NCBI GenBank assembly: GCA_004352715.1
Contig: SCFE01000100.1
Location: 99,376 to 163,375 of the forward strand
DNA from: Hofstenia miamia
Lineage: Eukaryota; Xenacoelomorpha; Acoela
Length of the DNA stretch: 64,000 nucleotides
Direction of reading: 5' to 3'
This document shows positions 1 through 11,034 of this stretch, piece by piece. The notes beneath the pieces were generated by a model. The model made no database searches, was not told the origin of the DNA, and was given only the letters and a program-made list of their open reading frames with translations. Both the position numbers and the translations under genes were made by a program. How positions within the stretch are numbered: the stretch's first letter is position 1; each line of letters starts with the position of its first letter.

Positions 1-99
1 AAAATTTTAGATCTTGAATTCTGTTTATGCGCAAATCCCGGGAATTTAATTGAATTATAAGGCGGTAGATTTTTTACTAGTTTGAAAAATGCTAGCAAG

Positions 100-425
100 G
101 TATTTAAAATGACGAGTTGTTTTGGAAAGAGAATGGACCTAGAAATGTAATGTTTAGTTTTCGATGAATTTTTTGCTGAGATATTCAGTGCCTATTTTAA
201 TTGAATGTCAAGTTTTCTATAAAGCACATCACTTAGATCAGTAAATAAGATGTTTGCATAATTAAGGTGGCTCATGATAAAAGCGTGGAAGAATTGAATA
301 ATTGCACAAGGTGGTAACTGCTTAACTACTAGTGTCATACTTTTTATACCTATAGCTAGTTTTCTAACTGTTATGTTGATGTGAGTGTTGAACTTTATGT
401 GAGTTTTGAACTTTTGCAATTCAAA
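100..425 (-). pseudogene. Fragment of a non-LTR retrotransposon reverse transcriptase (C-terminal part)
   Basis: A minus-strand open stretch (about 192-419) contains the pattern HAFIMSHLNYANILF, preceded by a His-rich segment and a KLA.GIK stretch and followed by L..LSDVLYRKLDIQ. Known family pattern: the region after the palm of LINE-type RTs (CR1/jockey-like) typically has a segment ending in a SHLNY-like core and then L.KLQ..QN. A stop follows at about 192, and recognisable similarity may continue to about 100. There is no catalytic motif here, so it is a small relic. It could be chance, but the order of conserved positions argues against that. Confidence 0.45.
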
Positions 426-1237
426 TTTTGTGTAAATAAATCAATTTTGCATAATCAATTGCAATTGGCTCTAGCTGCATATGGCATATGATAAAAATTG
501 ACGAAGCAATAGAACTTCCACATCTCTCAAAGTATTGAAGGTTTTGGGGTAAAAGTTTTACAAACCTTTAAAATTGTATTTTATAGTTCAATAGTAGACA
601 GTCAAGTGCCTCCAACAAACTTGTCGCAATCATTGTATTCATAAAGCTGATGGTGCTACAAAAATGGAATCAAATACTTTGCTAACTAAGGCTCATTTCG
701 CTTTAAAAAACTAGAAAAAGAATTTTAAAAAATAGATCAATATTGAAGGTGTCCGTGAACAAAGTCCGACATTTCCAAGCTCGGCTCGTTTAAATATTGT
801 CCTCAAAGAATTTTTTACATATGTCCTATTATTTCCTATTATTTAATAAACATTTCTTAAATAAGATTATAGGAAAGGCATACTGACTGTAAAAAATAAG
901 CAAACTCTCCATAATCAAATTAACAAGCAGAACTATAAACTTGCTTTGCCTAAAATAGGCTCGTTGTAAATCAAATACTGTGCTCAAGCTCGGCTCAGAG
1001 TAGTGTACATAAAACAGACTTGAACGCACAAAAACGCCTCTGATTGGTCGAGAGCTTATGACGTCACACGTCACGTGACAGACCGTGAATATCGAAGGGG
1101 GTGGTTGAGGCGTTGAGTCATCTAATTGATACTTGACGCTAAGTGCTTTTGAAGATCTCACAAACTGACATTTTGACCTCTGCGATATCGAGGGGTGTTT
1201 GCAAATGTTAATTAGTGAGTCACCTACTTGATTTACA
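426..1237. other. AT-rich DNA without a recognisable gene
   Basis: No coding region that I recognise. The only distinct part is 1030-1120, which is more GC-rich and holds a CCAAT-type box and a CRE-like palindrome, listed separately. The sequence runs into a scaffold gap at 1238. Confidence 0.5.
1042..1080. promoter_or_regulatory. Cluster of CCAAT-, CRE- and E-box-like motifs
   Basis: Within 40 bases there is ATTGG (reverse CCAAT box, 1043-1047), the full CRE palindrome TGACGTCA (1059-1066) and CACGTGAC, an E-box like motif, just after it. This is typical of promoters in animals, but no flanking gene is visible because a gap begins 160 bases downstream. It could equally be LTR-derived, since the full-length LTR copies in this window also carry TGACGTCA. 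Confidence 0.25.
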
Positions 1238-2237
1238 NNNNNNNNNNNNNNNNNNNNNNNNNNNNNNNNNNNNNNNNNNNNNNNNNNNNNNNNNNNNNNN
1301 NNNNNNNNNNNNNNNNNNNNNNNNNNNNNNNNNNNNNNNNNNNNNNNNNNNNNNNNNNNNNNNNNNNNNNNNNNNNNNNNNNNNNNNNNNNNNNNNNNNN
1401 NNNNNNNNNNNNNNNNNNNNNNNNNNNNNNNNNNNNNNNNNNNNNNNNNNNNNNNNNNNNNNNNNNNNNNNNNNNNNNNNNNNNNNNNNNNNNNNNNNNN
1501 NNNNNNNNNNNNNNNNNNNNNNNNNNNNNNNNNNNNNNNNNNNNNNNNNNNNNNNNNNNNNNNNNNNNNNNNNNNNNNNNNNNNNNNNNNNNNNNNNNNN
1601 NNNNNNNNNNNNNNNNNNNNNNNNNNNNNNNNNNNNNNNNNNNNNNNNNNNNNNNNNNNNNNNNNNNNNNNNNNNNNNNNNNNNNNNNNNNNNNNNNNNN
1701 NNNNNNNNNNNNNNNNNNNNNNNNNNNNNNNNNNNNNNNNNNNNNNNNNNNNNNNNNNNNNNNNNNNNNNNNNNNNNNNNNNNNNNNNNNNNNNNNNNNN
1801 NNNNNNNNNNNNNNNNNNNNNNNNNNNNNNNNNNNNNNNNNNNNNNNNNNNNNNNNNNNNNNNNNNNNNNNNNNNNNNNNNNNNNNNNNNNNNNNNNNNN
1901 NNNNNNNNNNNNNNNNNNNNNNNNNNNNNNNNNNNNNNNNNNNNNNNNNNNNNNNNNNNNNNNNNNNNNNNNNNNNNNNNNNNNNNNNNNNNNNNNNNNN
2001 NNNNNNNNNNNNNNNNNNNNNNNNNNNNNNNNNNNNNNNNNNNNNNNNNNNNNNNNNNNNNNNNNNNNNNNNNNNNNNNNNNNNNNNNNNNNNNNNNNNN
2101 NNNNNNNNNNNNNNNNNNNNNNNNNNNNNNNNNNNNNNNNNNNNNNNNNNNNNNNNNNNNNNNNNNNNNNNNNNNNNNNNNNNNNNNNNNNNNNNNNNNN
2201 NNNNNNNNNNNNNNNNNNNNNNNNNNNNNNNNNNNNN
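1238..2237. other. Scaffold gap, exactly 1000 N
   Basis: A run of 1000 N. The round number suggests a default gap size rather than a measured distance. The coiled-coil frame at 2238-2706 runs into it. Confidence 0.99.
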
Positions 2238-2706
2238 CCACTACAACATTTTCTATCATTTTTATCTCACCTTTCTTTAGTTCAATTAAACATAATTCGT
2301 CTTTTAAGTTGTCTATTTCCAATTGTTTAACTATATTCTCTTCACGTAAACTTACATTCTCTTTGTGCAACTCTGTCATCATTTTTTGTAATTGTTCACT
2401 TTGAACCTTTATTTCTTTGTTCACTTCTGTCAACTTTATGATTTGTTGCTGAAACAAATTTCTTTGCTCTGTCAATTGAATACTTGTGTCTTTTTTTATT
2501 TCATCTATCAACCTTTCTTTTTCAACATTTTTAATCTCCACTTCTATCATTCTCTTTGTTAGTTGTTCTATTTGTTTAGTCAACTCTTTTCTTTCTTTCG
2601 TATTGTTGTCAATAATTTCCATTAACTGAACTATTGTAAGTTCATTAGTCAATTCCGCTGGTTGTAATACCTGCTCCATTGGGGATTGTTCACTTTTGGG
2701 GGACAT
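2238..2706 (-). CDS. Coiled-coil protein, partial; probably the N-terminal part of a retrotransposon Gag
   Basis: An open frame of 156 codons from ATG at 2706 (reading leftward) runs into the gap without a stop. Its start reads MSPKSEQSPMEQ. From about residue 20 onward it is an almost uninterrupted Leu/Ile/Lys/Glu/Gln heptad pattern, that is a long coiled coil. No catalytic motif is seen. The Gag proteins of the LTR elements in this window also begin with a short Ser/Pro leader and then a coiled coil. An LTR-like end (TGTAGAATC in plus orientation) lies upstream of this ORF at 3053, so Gag of a minus-strand LTR element is the best guess. A host coiled-coil protein cannot be excluded, because the part that would decide is in the gap. 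Confidence 0.45.
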
Positions 2707-3052
2707 AATCACATCTTCTGTCTAGGGTGTGTTCCTTGTCTGAGGAGTTCTTTGGGTTCTGGGTTTACTCTTAGTTTTTTTCTTCAAATGTACCATTTTT
2801 CATTTTAGCTTTGAGTATTCTTTTGGTTGGTCCCTTTCTAAATTTTCTCTGTGCTCTGGTGTAGTATTAGTTGTTACTTAATTCCCTCCTTTTCTTTTCT
2901 TTTTTCTTTTCCAAGTCACTACTATTTTACTTACAGTAAGCTACCCAATAATCTATCTGTAGATCAAGGCCTATTAACTCTGCTATCTTTGTTTCTGTTT
3001 GTAACTTTTCCCATAGGAACACGTTTTCCACTCACATTTGTAGATTGCCCAG
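2707..3052 (-). other. Leader region between the LTR-B remnant and the coiled-coil ORF
   Basis: T-rich on the plus strand and without coding content. If the ORF at 2238-2706 is a Gag, this is its untranslated leader. The sequence right after the LTR end on the minus strand begins CTGGGCAATC, so a primer-binding site starting with TGG is possible but is not the one used by family A. Confidence 0.3.
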
Positions 3053-3901
3053 TGTAGAATCTTGACAACCTTCCAACTAATAATCTTAACTTAATTTAGG
3101 AGCTGCTACAACATTTTTCCCTCCTTGACTAGAATGGTAGGTGACAGATTCCAAGTTTCCATCTCTCTTCCTTTACTCTAACTTTGTGTTGCATATTAAT
3201 TAAAATAATATCTGTTTAACTAATATTGATACTTGAACTAATAATTGTAATTTAGGTGCAAGACAAGAGGTAGATGGTACAATGTACAGGGTCAAAAACC
3301 CGACCTGAGGCAAAGCACAAAGAGAAATCAAAGAAACTACAGTATAATGATTAATTCCAGCTGACACTTGAACATTGAGAGAAACACCAACCACAATGCC
3401 AGTGACTCAGTGCATGAAATAATGTGTGAGAATACAATAGTGACAGTGTGTGATAACCTATTAATTTTAGTTCATTGATTGTTCTTGTTATCAATGAGGT
3501 TGTAATATAAATGGAATTTGCAACTGGGATGCATTAGCTTGTTATAATTCCTTACATGTAATATCCCTAAAGATAAATATGTACATGTTAACTGAGGATA
3601 CATGTGAACAACCAATGAGCCAGAAACAAAAGGGAAAGTTGGTAGTTTGGTCTACTGATAATTACATATAACAAATTTACTAAAATCCAATACAAACAAG
3701 TCATGAAATTTCCTATGAGGGCTAAATGAAAGATCATAATGTAATAATATGAACAATGAACAATAGGAAAGCTAAAACAAGTAAAAAAAACCCTATCCTT
3801 ATACCTAACCTAAGAGCACATTGGGTAAGCACCAGGTACCAGCTGCACAGCCATTTGAATGGCGAACAAGTTAATGTTGGTGCTAAGCTGTTACAAGCTT
3901 C
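3053..3901 (-). repeat. LTR-B remnant, truncated by insertion of family A
   Basis: Starts in plus orientation with TGTAGAATCTTGAC, matching TATAGAATCTTGCC at 30263. It aligns over long stretches with 30263-30980, for example GTGCATTGATTGTTCTTGTTAT-like sequence near 3475 and the AGGAAAGCTA...CCTAACCTAAGAGCACA block near 3770. The latter also occurs at 18010. The remnant stops at 3901, where the family A LTR begins with TGTAGAG. Confidence 0.6.
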
Positions 3902-4828
3902 TGTAGAGTCGCTCGGGGATTTCTTCGAATTTATTCTTTTATTATATCTTTGTATTATTACGTCACCATGACATATCGATTAATTTCGATCCTAGTTTGC
4001 TATCATTTAATTGATGTCCCCTCGTTGGTGCTTTCATTTTGCTCAAATTTAATTTTGCGAGGGAATTTAGAATTGATCATGTTAAACTACGTTGCTATCT
4101 AAAAGTTGTAAACAAAGGCAGGTAATGATGACATATTTTTGTATATAATCTGAGACAACTGTAGCGAATGTTCAATAGACTTTGTCTACTCTTAACTGCC
4201 GTCTTTACCATTGTATTTCTTATTTATTTATTACTTTAAATGAAACTTATTGCTTAAGTCAGCGACAATTCGGGAGTGCTTTCACTAGCACGGGGCGACA
4301 CGTTGCTTCTGGGGGTCTTTTGACTACCCAGTCCGAATTGTGGTTCATTAAGTTATGTATACGGTTATGTATAAGGAAATAATAAATCTCTTGTTCATAT
4401 TTCAACATGTACATGCACTTATAAAACCTTACACTGTGATGATACCATGCTGTTGGCTAGCACAAATATCTGCCAATTACAGATTATTTAATAGTGAGCT
4501 GAGAGATAACAATGAAAATGAGAGTTTGTATTTTTGAAGTGAGATAGAAATTAAGCAAGTGAGACAAATAGGGTAGCACCAGTCAATAGGTTAAGCACTT
4601 TACTTCCGGATGTTCTGCTTCTGCTGGAAGCCACAGGAATTGGTCATCTTGGTTCTTACCTAAAAGTAGTTCTGTTACTTGGATGAATTACCAATGTTAG
4701 ATCTATATGTTATAAGTTCTCTGTTAACCTGTTTCTGGAATCGTGGCTGTTCAGTAAATGCTATTCAAACCTTTTGTGGAGTCAATTAAGTTTCTAGTTA
4801 AGTTTTCCTCCCAGCCACTGATTCTACA
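3902..4828 (+). repeat. 5' LTR of element A1
   Basis: It is 927 bp, begins TGTAGAGTC and ends ATTCTACA, the TG...CA form of LTRs. TATATAA lies at 4142-4148 and AATAAA at 4381-4386, a plausible core promoter and polyadenylation signal. The same sequence recurs at 17257, 18646, 31487 and 39108. The 5' flank is the LTR-B remnant; no target duplication can be tested because the matching 3' end is missing. Confidence 0.93.
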
Positions 4829-4846
4829 TGGCGACCATGACAGGAC
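4829..4846 (+). other. Primer-binding site of element A1
   Basis: TGGCGACCATGACAGG follows the LTR directly, with no spacer. A site beginning TGGCGACC resembles the tRNA-Arg type described, from memory, for 412/mdg1-like gypsy elements. The complete element downstream has TGGCGACCGTGACAGG at 32412. Confidence 0.7.
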
Positions 4847-5235
4847 GCTGACGTGATAACTGTTTAACCCTGTCGTTTTCCTTCGATGGTTCAGTGGTGA
4901 GTTGGTTTTCGTTTTGGGACGTGTTATCGTTTTGAGACTTCATGGAAAGTCACCAGTCGATGTATTCACTAACTTCCTCACCCTCGAAGGATGATGACGC
5001 CAGTTCCGCGTTTCTTATTTGGCTGATGTCAACTGTTAAAACTCTTGTTTGTTTTACTTGTTACTAGTGCCTCTATGTGGTTGGATTTATTACCAAGTAC
5101 TGCCATATTCATTTCTTCCCTTTTCGGGCTGCTAATCACTGTCACCCCTTGTAAGTATGTTTGTTTCGTTCCTGTGTGAATGGGAGTGCTCCCATTGTCA
5201 GTTCTAGAAATTGTTGTTTTCTTCTTTGTACCCCC
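4847..5235 (+). other. Leader of element A1
   Basis: Untranslated sequence between the primer-binding site and the Gag start. Open frames here are not shared with the copy at 32412-32830, so I take it as non-coding leader and packaging region. Confidence 0.5.
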
Positions 5236-7005
5236 ATGGATTCTAGCTCAAGTCGTACTGTGATTTATTCTCCTACTTTTGGGACTCCTCCCTCTCGGAG
5301 TGTCCCCTGTGCAAGCGCTGGTAGCCCGGATGCTGCCCCTTGCACTGTTGGATCTTTGTTGAACTTTTGTCCTCTGACTTCCCCTACTGTTCAAAGAATG
5401 GATGATAGCCACAACGCTTCTACCATCCCTTATAGTAATGCCAACACAAGTCCGTCATTCAATAGAAACCCGCGACGCGTATTGAACACTCAGAATGCTC
5501 CACCCATTCCTCTGCGCCCTTGCAGTTACGCTAGTGGTCGCGAACAGCAATCCACACCTCACTTCGATGTCCACCTAGCCGAAATTGATCATTTGTGGGA
5601 TGAGTTATCACAGCAGGTAGCGCTACGAATGGAAAGTGAACGCCAGGTCGAATCCCTACAAGCTGAGTTGAACACTCAACATGTGGCCTATCAGCGCATG
5701 GAGAGGCAGATGCTGGAGTCAACCTTTGCTCTCGAGTTGCAAATTCACAAACTAAAAAACTCTATGGATAAATTGAGTTGAAGAGAGGATAGCTCACCTT
5801 CTCGATGTAATCGAAACGATGAATATGTTACTCATGTCATGCTAAATGAAGCCCTGGACGAATTAGCTGAAAGAATAATAGGCCAAGTGGTTCAGCTCAT
5901 TGGTGTGAATCTGCCTCCTTCAGTTTCTCCTCTGTGTGGAGTGTCCTCGTCTATGCCTTCTGCCACATCACCTTCACACAGTCAGCCAACCTTCACTCAG
6001 GCGGCTCTCACCCAAGTCGCTACATTAACCACTGGAGCTACTCCTCAAACTGGCTACGTTCAATCGTTACCTGATCCAGTAAGTACGGTTGTTGTACCCA
6101 CATATAAAGAGCAGCACATTAGTGACATCAGTCCGATCAACGATTCTAAATTTCAGCTGAGGTACCGTGAGTCGATCCTCCCCCTTGAGTCCCATGGGCA
6201 GATACCTGTATACAGCAAACACTCTGTTCTACCCAAATTCACTGGGCAAATCGACGCCGTCGCCCAATCCTTCAACGAATGGTTTTTTTTATTCGAACTA
6301 AAAATGAAACAACATAAGAATTCTCAAGAGACCGCTGTGTCGCAGTTCCCCTTGTATCTTAGTGGGTTGGTGTACAACCAGTATATGATGCTTGATCAAA
6401 ACATCAAAACCGACTATCAGATGCTGGTGGGGTTCTTCAAAGACCATTATCAAGCGCCGCACATAAAACACCAGTATAAGACGCTTCTGTGCGACATGTC
6501 TTTTAAATTTGGTGACGACATCAGAAATTACATAACCCAAGTTGAATGCCTGTTCCGCCTGAGCAGTTTGTCGAAAGAGTATTCCAAACATGATTTGTTC
6601 TCGTACATTTGTCGAGGTTTCCCTGCGTCAATCAGAAATCGGCTGGAAGTCAGGTGCGATCCTGAGGACAGCCTCCACGAAATAATCCGCAAGGCTATCA
6701 GCGTGGTATACATGCTTCAAAACTCACAACGTATCAACAGTGACATTACGAAATTCTCCGGCGTACCAGGGACGAAAAATTTTGAACTCAGAAAGCCTGG
6801 TAAGAAAATGTTTGACTTGTCATCGGTGCGATGCTACATGTGTGGAGACAAAGGACATCTGAAGTCCCAATGTAAGGCAAAAATCCAGCTTGTTGCCAAT
6901 GGTGAGGGCTTTATCGTTGATGAACCTTCCAATGAAGCCTTGTGTGTCGACGACTTAGTCGATCTTGATACTGATCAGCCTACCACATCGCCAGATTTAA
7001 ATTAG
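5236..7005 (+). pseudogene. gag: gag of element A1, one premature stop
   Basis: Gag is the particle-forming RNA-binding protein of the element. One frame of 590 codons runs from ATG 5236 (MDSSSSRTV) to TAG 7003-7005, interrupted only by TGA at 5779-5781. I chose this start because the related copies at 32840 and 28787 align from this Met. In order it has a Ser/Pro-rich leader, a coiled coil (about residues 110-185), a linker, a retrotransposon Gag core containing FNEWFFLFELKMKQHKN (about 6270-6320), and one CCHC zinc knuckle C-x2-C-x4-H-x4-C at 6832-6873. A TTTAAAT heptamer overlaps the end and leads into pol in the -1 frame. The copy at 11299 supports the reading. Confidence 0.9.
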
Positions 7006-7023
7006 TTGGAGCGCCTTCTCCAG
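6996..7023 (+). promoter_or_regulatory. -1 ribosomal frameshift signal at the gag end (slippery heptamer plus hairpin)
   Basis: The heptamer T TTA AAT (6996-7002) is in the Gag frame in the canonical X XXY YYZ arrangement and is followed at once by the Gag stop TAG (7003-7005). Slipping back one base gives a frame open from 7002 into the protease. A short hairpin, TGGAG (7007-7011) pairing with CTCCA (7018-7022) around a 6-base loop, lies 4 bases downstream. The same layout is at 12107 and 34518. The signal is seen in sequence; its activity is inferred. Confidence 0.7.
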
Positions 7024-10000
7024 AAAACCGTGCACAAGATCACCACGTCTTAGTGATCACTCAGCTAATTCGAAAAAATTTAATACCGGTCGAAGTGAAC
7101 GGAAATATCTTTAACGCTACAGTGGACACAGGAGCAGCGGCTTCTATCATCAGCGACGAATGTTGCAATGAACTTTGTTTCAATAAGTTGATAGACGCCT
7201 CCGGAAACCCACTGTCTTTGAAAGGAAAGCTAACTGACGCCTCGATAAGAATCCACTCAGAGCCTTTCGAAGTCGACTTGTTGGTAGTAGACACGTCAAA
7301 TCACCAGCTACCCTACGATCTCATCTTAGGCAACGATTTTTTGGAACGAAATTCCTGTGTTATTGATTTCAAGAACAGTACTATATCTATCAAAGACCAG
7401 GAANNNNNNNNNNNNNNNNNNNNNNNNNNNNNNNNNNNNNNNNNNNNNNNNNNNNNNNNNNNNNNNNNNNNNNNNNNNNNNNNNNNNNNNNNNNNNNNNN
7501 NNNNNNNNNNNNNNNNNNNNNNNNNNNNNNNNNNNNNNNNNNNNNNNNNNNNNNNNNNNNNNNNNNNNNNNNNNNNNNNNNNNNNNNNNNNNNNNNNNNN
7601 NNNNNNNNNNNNNNNNNNGACCTGGATGAGCCTGTACTCCTTGAGCCGAAGCACTGGATGAGGGTCGCAGTTTCCTCGGATGAAGGCATTAACGGAGATG
7701 TCATGATAGCAGGGCACAAAGGTAAATACTTCCGCAGAGTCTCTTTTTCGCCAGATTTATGTAAAGTGATCAAAGGAAAATCGCACGTCACTGTTCTTAA
7801 TGCGTCGTCTTCTGTAGTAAAGATCGGAGTTCACCAGCTACAACTGATCAGAGTGCCGGTAAAAGTTGAAAACGTTCCTGTAACTTGTTTGCCAATATGT
7901 ACCGCCGTGCACGACATCGAAGCTCCCTCGCATCTGGTCAGGGTACCCACGGTTACCGAGAATTCTCATCCGCATCTGAGTCAAAAAGAGAGAAGGTCTC
8001 TGGCATCTCTGCTTTACAGCAAGCACGACGTATTCAACTACAGTGCCATTAGTGTTGGACAGGCGGTTGGTGAAGAACACACTATCAAATTAAAACATGA
8101 CCGGCCGATTTGTTTGCCTGTACGTCGTGTACCAGAGAACCTGAAACATGAATATGAGAAGATCTTAAGCGACCTACTCAAAAGTGGAATTATACAGGGG
8201 AGTAACAGCCCCTACGCCGCACCCACTGTGTTTATTCGCCAAGGTGAAAAGTATAGGCTCTGCATCGATTTCCGTAAGCTGAACAACATCACAGTTAAGG
8301 ATGCGTACCCCCTGCCAAGGATAGAAGATCTCCTTTACAACGCAAGTAGATACAAATTTTTTTCATGCTTAGATCTATGCAAGGCATACTGGCAGGTGCC
8401 TATGCGCCCTTCTGACATTGCTAAAACTGCATTCATTACCCCTTACGGGTTATACAAGTGGAAGTACATGGCCTTTGGCCTGTGCAACTCACCAGCTACG
8501 TTCCAATGATACGTCACGAAGATTCTGAAAGATAGTGCGAACCTCCTCAAGCCAGGCATATCGGCCTATATTGACGATATCTTGGTCACAATCCACACTT
8601 TTGAAGAGCTTGGTCGAACCTTAGACTTACTACAGAGAGCGGGACTCAAAGTGAATGGGACCAAATGCACCTTAGTTCAAACCAGAGTAACCTTTCTGGG
8701 TCGCGTGGTTGAACCTGGAAAAATCTCAATTAAGAACAACGCGAAAGATTTTCTGGATAAAATAGAGACGCCAAAAACCCGCCGAGATGTCCAACGCTTA
8801 ATGGGCTTCTTAAACTACTATGGTATGTTTATTCCCGACCTGGCTAACAAGACGAGAACGATCTCGAACCTATTGAAAAAGTCCACCGAATTTAAATGGA
8901 CGTGGCAAGAGCAAGAAGCTCTTGACGGGATAAAGAAGGAACTCAAGAAAATACCATCTCTGAACACACCGGATTATTCCAAAGACTTCATCATCGACTG
9001 CGACGCTAGTGTGGTAGCGATCAGCGGAATCCTTAGCCAGGATGTCAATGGGATCGAGAGTCCTGTACAATACTTTAGTCGGAAACTTCGGGCGTCCGAA
9101 AAGAATTATGGTGCCACAAAGTGCGAAATGCTTGCACTCGTCAAGTCTCTAAAAAAATTTTCGCTATTTCATACTTGGTCGCAAGTTCACAGTGTGAACC
9201 GACAACAGTGCACTGGCCTGGCTGAAGAAGTTCAGTGGCGACAAATCGAACATCGTCGTCAGATGGATAGAGTACCTCAACGACTTTACATTCACTGTTA
9301 AGCATCACCCTGGGAGGCTCCACTTGAACGCAGACTACTGGACAGCTCTCCCGAGCTACGAGCGCGATCTAAAGAAACCAGGTGGTGAACAGGTTCCTTT
9401 TTCCTTCATCCCACACACTGAATATCAACTGATACCGGAAATAAATGCCGACTGGAATGGAAAGCCCATCCTCGCCATCCTAATGTGAGAAGAAATTTCA
9501 GAGGAAGAAATAATCTGCCACCAACATCGCGATTGGATATTAGACCAAATAATGAAAAGGATGAGAGATCCGTACTTTCCCACCTCCCCAGAGGTGAACC
9601 GATACTTCCACCACTACAACTGGCAAGTCACCAGCAAAGGTCTGTTGTACGCCAAGAGTAAAAACAACAATCACCTCACCATCCCAGAGTATTTTAAACG
9701 GGACCTAGTACAGAGAGTCCACGAACGAGGCCACCTAGGCATTCTGCAAATGGAAAAGACGTTCAACTCCCGTTACGTCACAACAGGAATACGCGCAACA
9801 GTAACGGATGTCATCGATAAATGCGAAAAGTGCCTGTTAAACAACATTCACCACTTCCCTCAGCAACGAGCTGAGATGGAATCAAGATCTGCTGAAAGTC
9901 CTAACGAATTGGTCCACATTGATCTGGAGCAGTTATCTAAAGATGACGAAGGCTTCCAATATCTACTCGTGATAGTCGACCACTTCACCAAGTTTGCCCG

Positions 10001-11034
10001 GATTATTCCCTTGAACAGCACGACTGCAGAGGTGGTAGCTGAGAAGATCCTCAAAGAGTGGATCCTAAAGTGTGGTCCCATGCGCAAACTTGTCTCAGAC
10101 AGAGGCCCACAATTCGAGAGCAACCTTCTGCATGCTTTAATGAAAGAATTAGAGATAACTAACAACGGCTTACCATCACCAAGCAAATGGTTTGGTAGAA
10201 AGGCTAAATCGGACTCTCATCAAACTGATCGGAGTAGCGCTGTCCCGAGCTGCTGGCAAACAATGGAAACGCATTGTAGAATGTGTCAAATACTTCTACA
10301 ACACCTCGGTTCATACAATGACTGGCATTAGTCCCTTCAAAGCCATGTTCGGCAGAGAGGCCGCTACATCCTTAGCGATGATGTTTCCCAAATACACGGA
10401 GAGTGGTGTCGAAAATTATGTTAATAGAATAATGAACGACATGCAGCAAATCCATCTAACAATTTGTCAGAATACCAACTGGTCCAGTATCCGACAAAAG
10501 AAAACTTTCAATAAGAAACTGTACGGTGAACCGCACAAAAGTGGCGATAAAGTCTTTGCGTATCTACCTCGAATTATTACAGATAGTCATCAAGTAAGGA
10601 AGCTTGCTAACGATTGGCAGGGCCCCTTTACCATCGAAAAAGTACTTGATCATAACACATATACCTTAAACAACGGTAAAACGGTACACTTTCAAAGGCT
10701 TAAGAGAGCCATAAAGGATATTGAACACGTAATTATAGATGATAATAATGAATTTACCCTAGTAGATAACGGTGTCGATGTGTATGAAAAATACGAAAAT
10801 TTAACTAGTTTTTCTGAGGAGGATTTCTCTGACACTGAGTACAATTGTAATGATATTAATACTGAGAATCTAGAACCACGTACGCTCCCCCCAAGAAGGG
10901 AGTGAACTACTTATGATCCCAACATTTGGGATTTAAACCTTATCACTGCATTTAGGAATGAAAAAGACAAGTCGAAAATGCGAGTCGCCAGCTCCACCTG
11001 TCTGCTGTCAAGTGAGAAGGAGGATGGAAGGTAG
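7002..11034 (+). pseudogene. pol: pol of element A1 (protease, RT, RNase H, integrase), disrupted
   Basis: Pol makes the enzymes for reverse transcription and integration. Protease: active-site D-T-G-A at 7125-7136, with LGNDFL downstream. RT: LCIDFRKLN, CLDLCKAYWQVPM, FGLCNSPATF and the catalytic YIDD (DD at 8573-8578). RNase H: IIDCDAS near 9000. Integrase: H-x3-H and C-x2-C zinc site (about 9718-9835), then catalytic Asp residues in HIDLE and SDRGPQF and Glu in GLVERLN, followed by a GPF module (WQGPF). No chromodomain. Breaks: a gap at 7404-7618, TGA 8507-8509, loss of 12 bases after YIDD, an extra base near 9155, TGA 9486-9488, an 8-bp deletion near 10159 that shifts the frame before the catalytic Glu, and TGA 10903-10905. 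The natural end is TAG 11032-11034. Confidence 0.9.
7404..7618. other. Gap of 215 N inside pol, larger than the missing sequence
   Basis: The flanks GACCAGGAA and GACCTGGATGAGC are separated by only 42 bases in the sister copy (about 12542-12583). The gap length is therefore probably wrong by about 170 bases. Confidence 0.9.

Noticed and set aside
829-2712. One very long minus-strand open frame across the gap
   Set aside because: It is open only because 1000 N are translated as unknown; the two sides have unrelated composition. Only the coiled-coil part 2238-2706 is kept.
5531-5722. Antisense open frames opposite gag and pol of the retrotransposons
   Set aside because: They mirror coding sequence on the other strand and are not maintained with conservative changes in the diverged copies.
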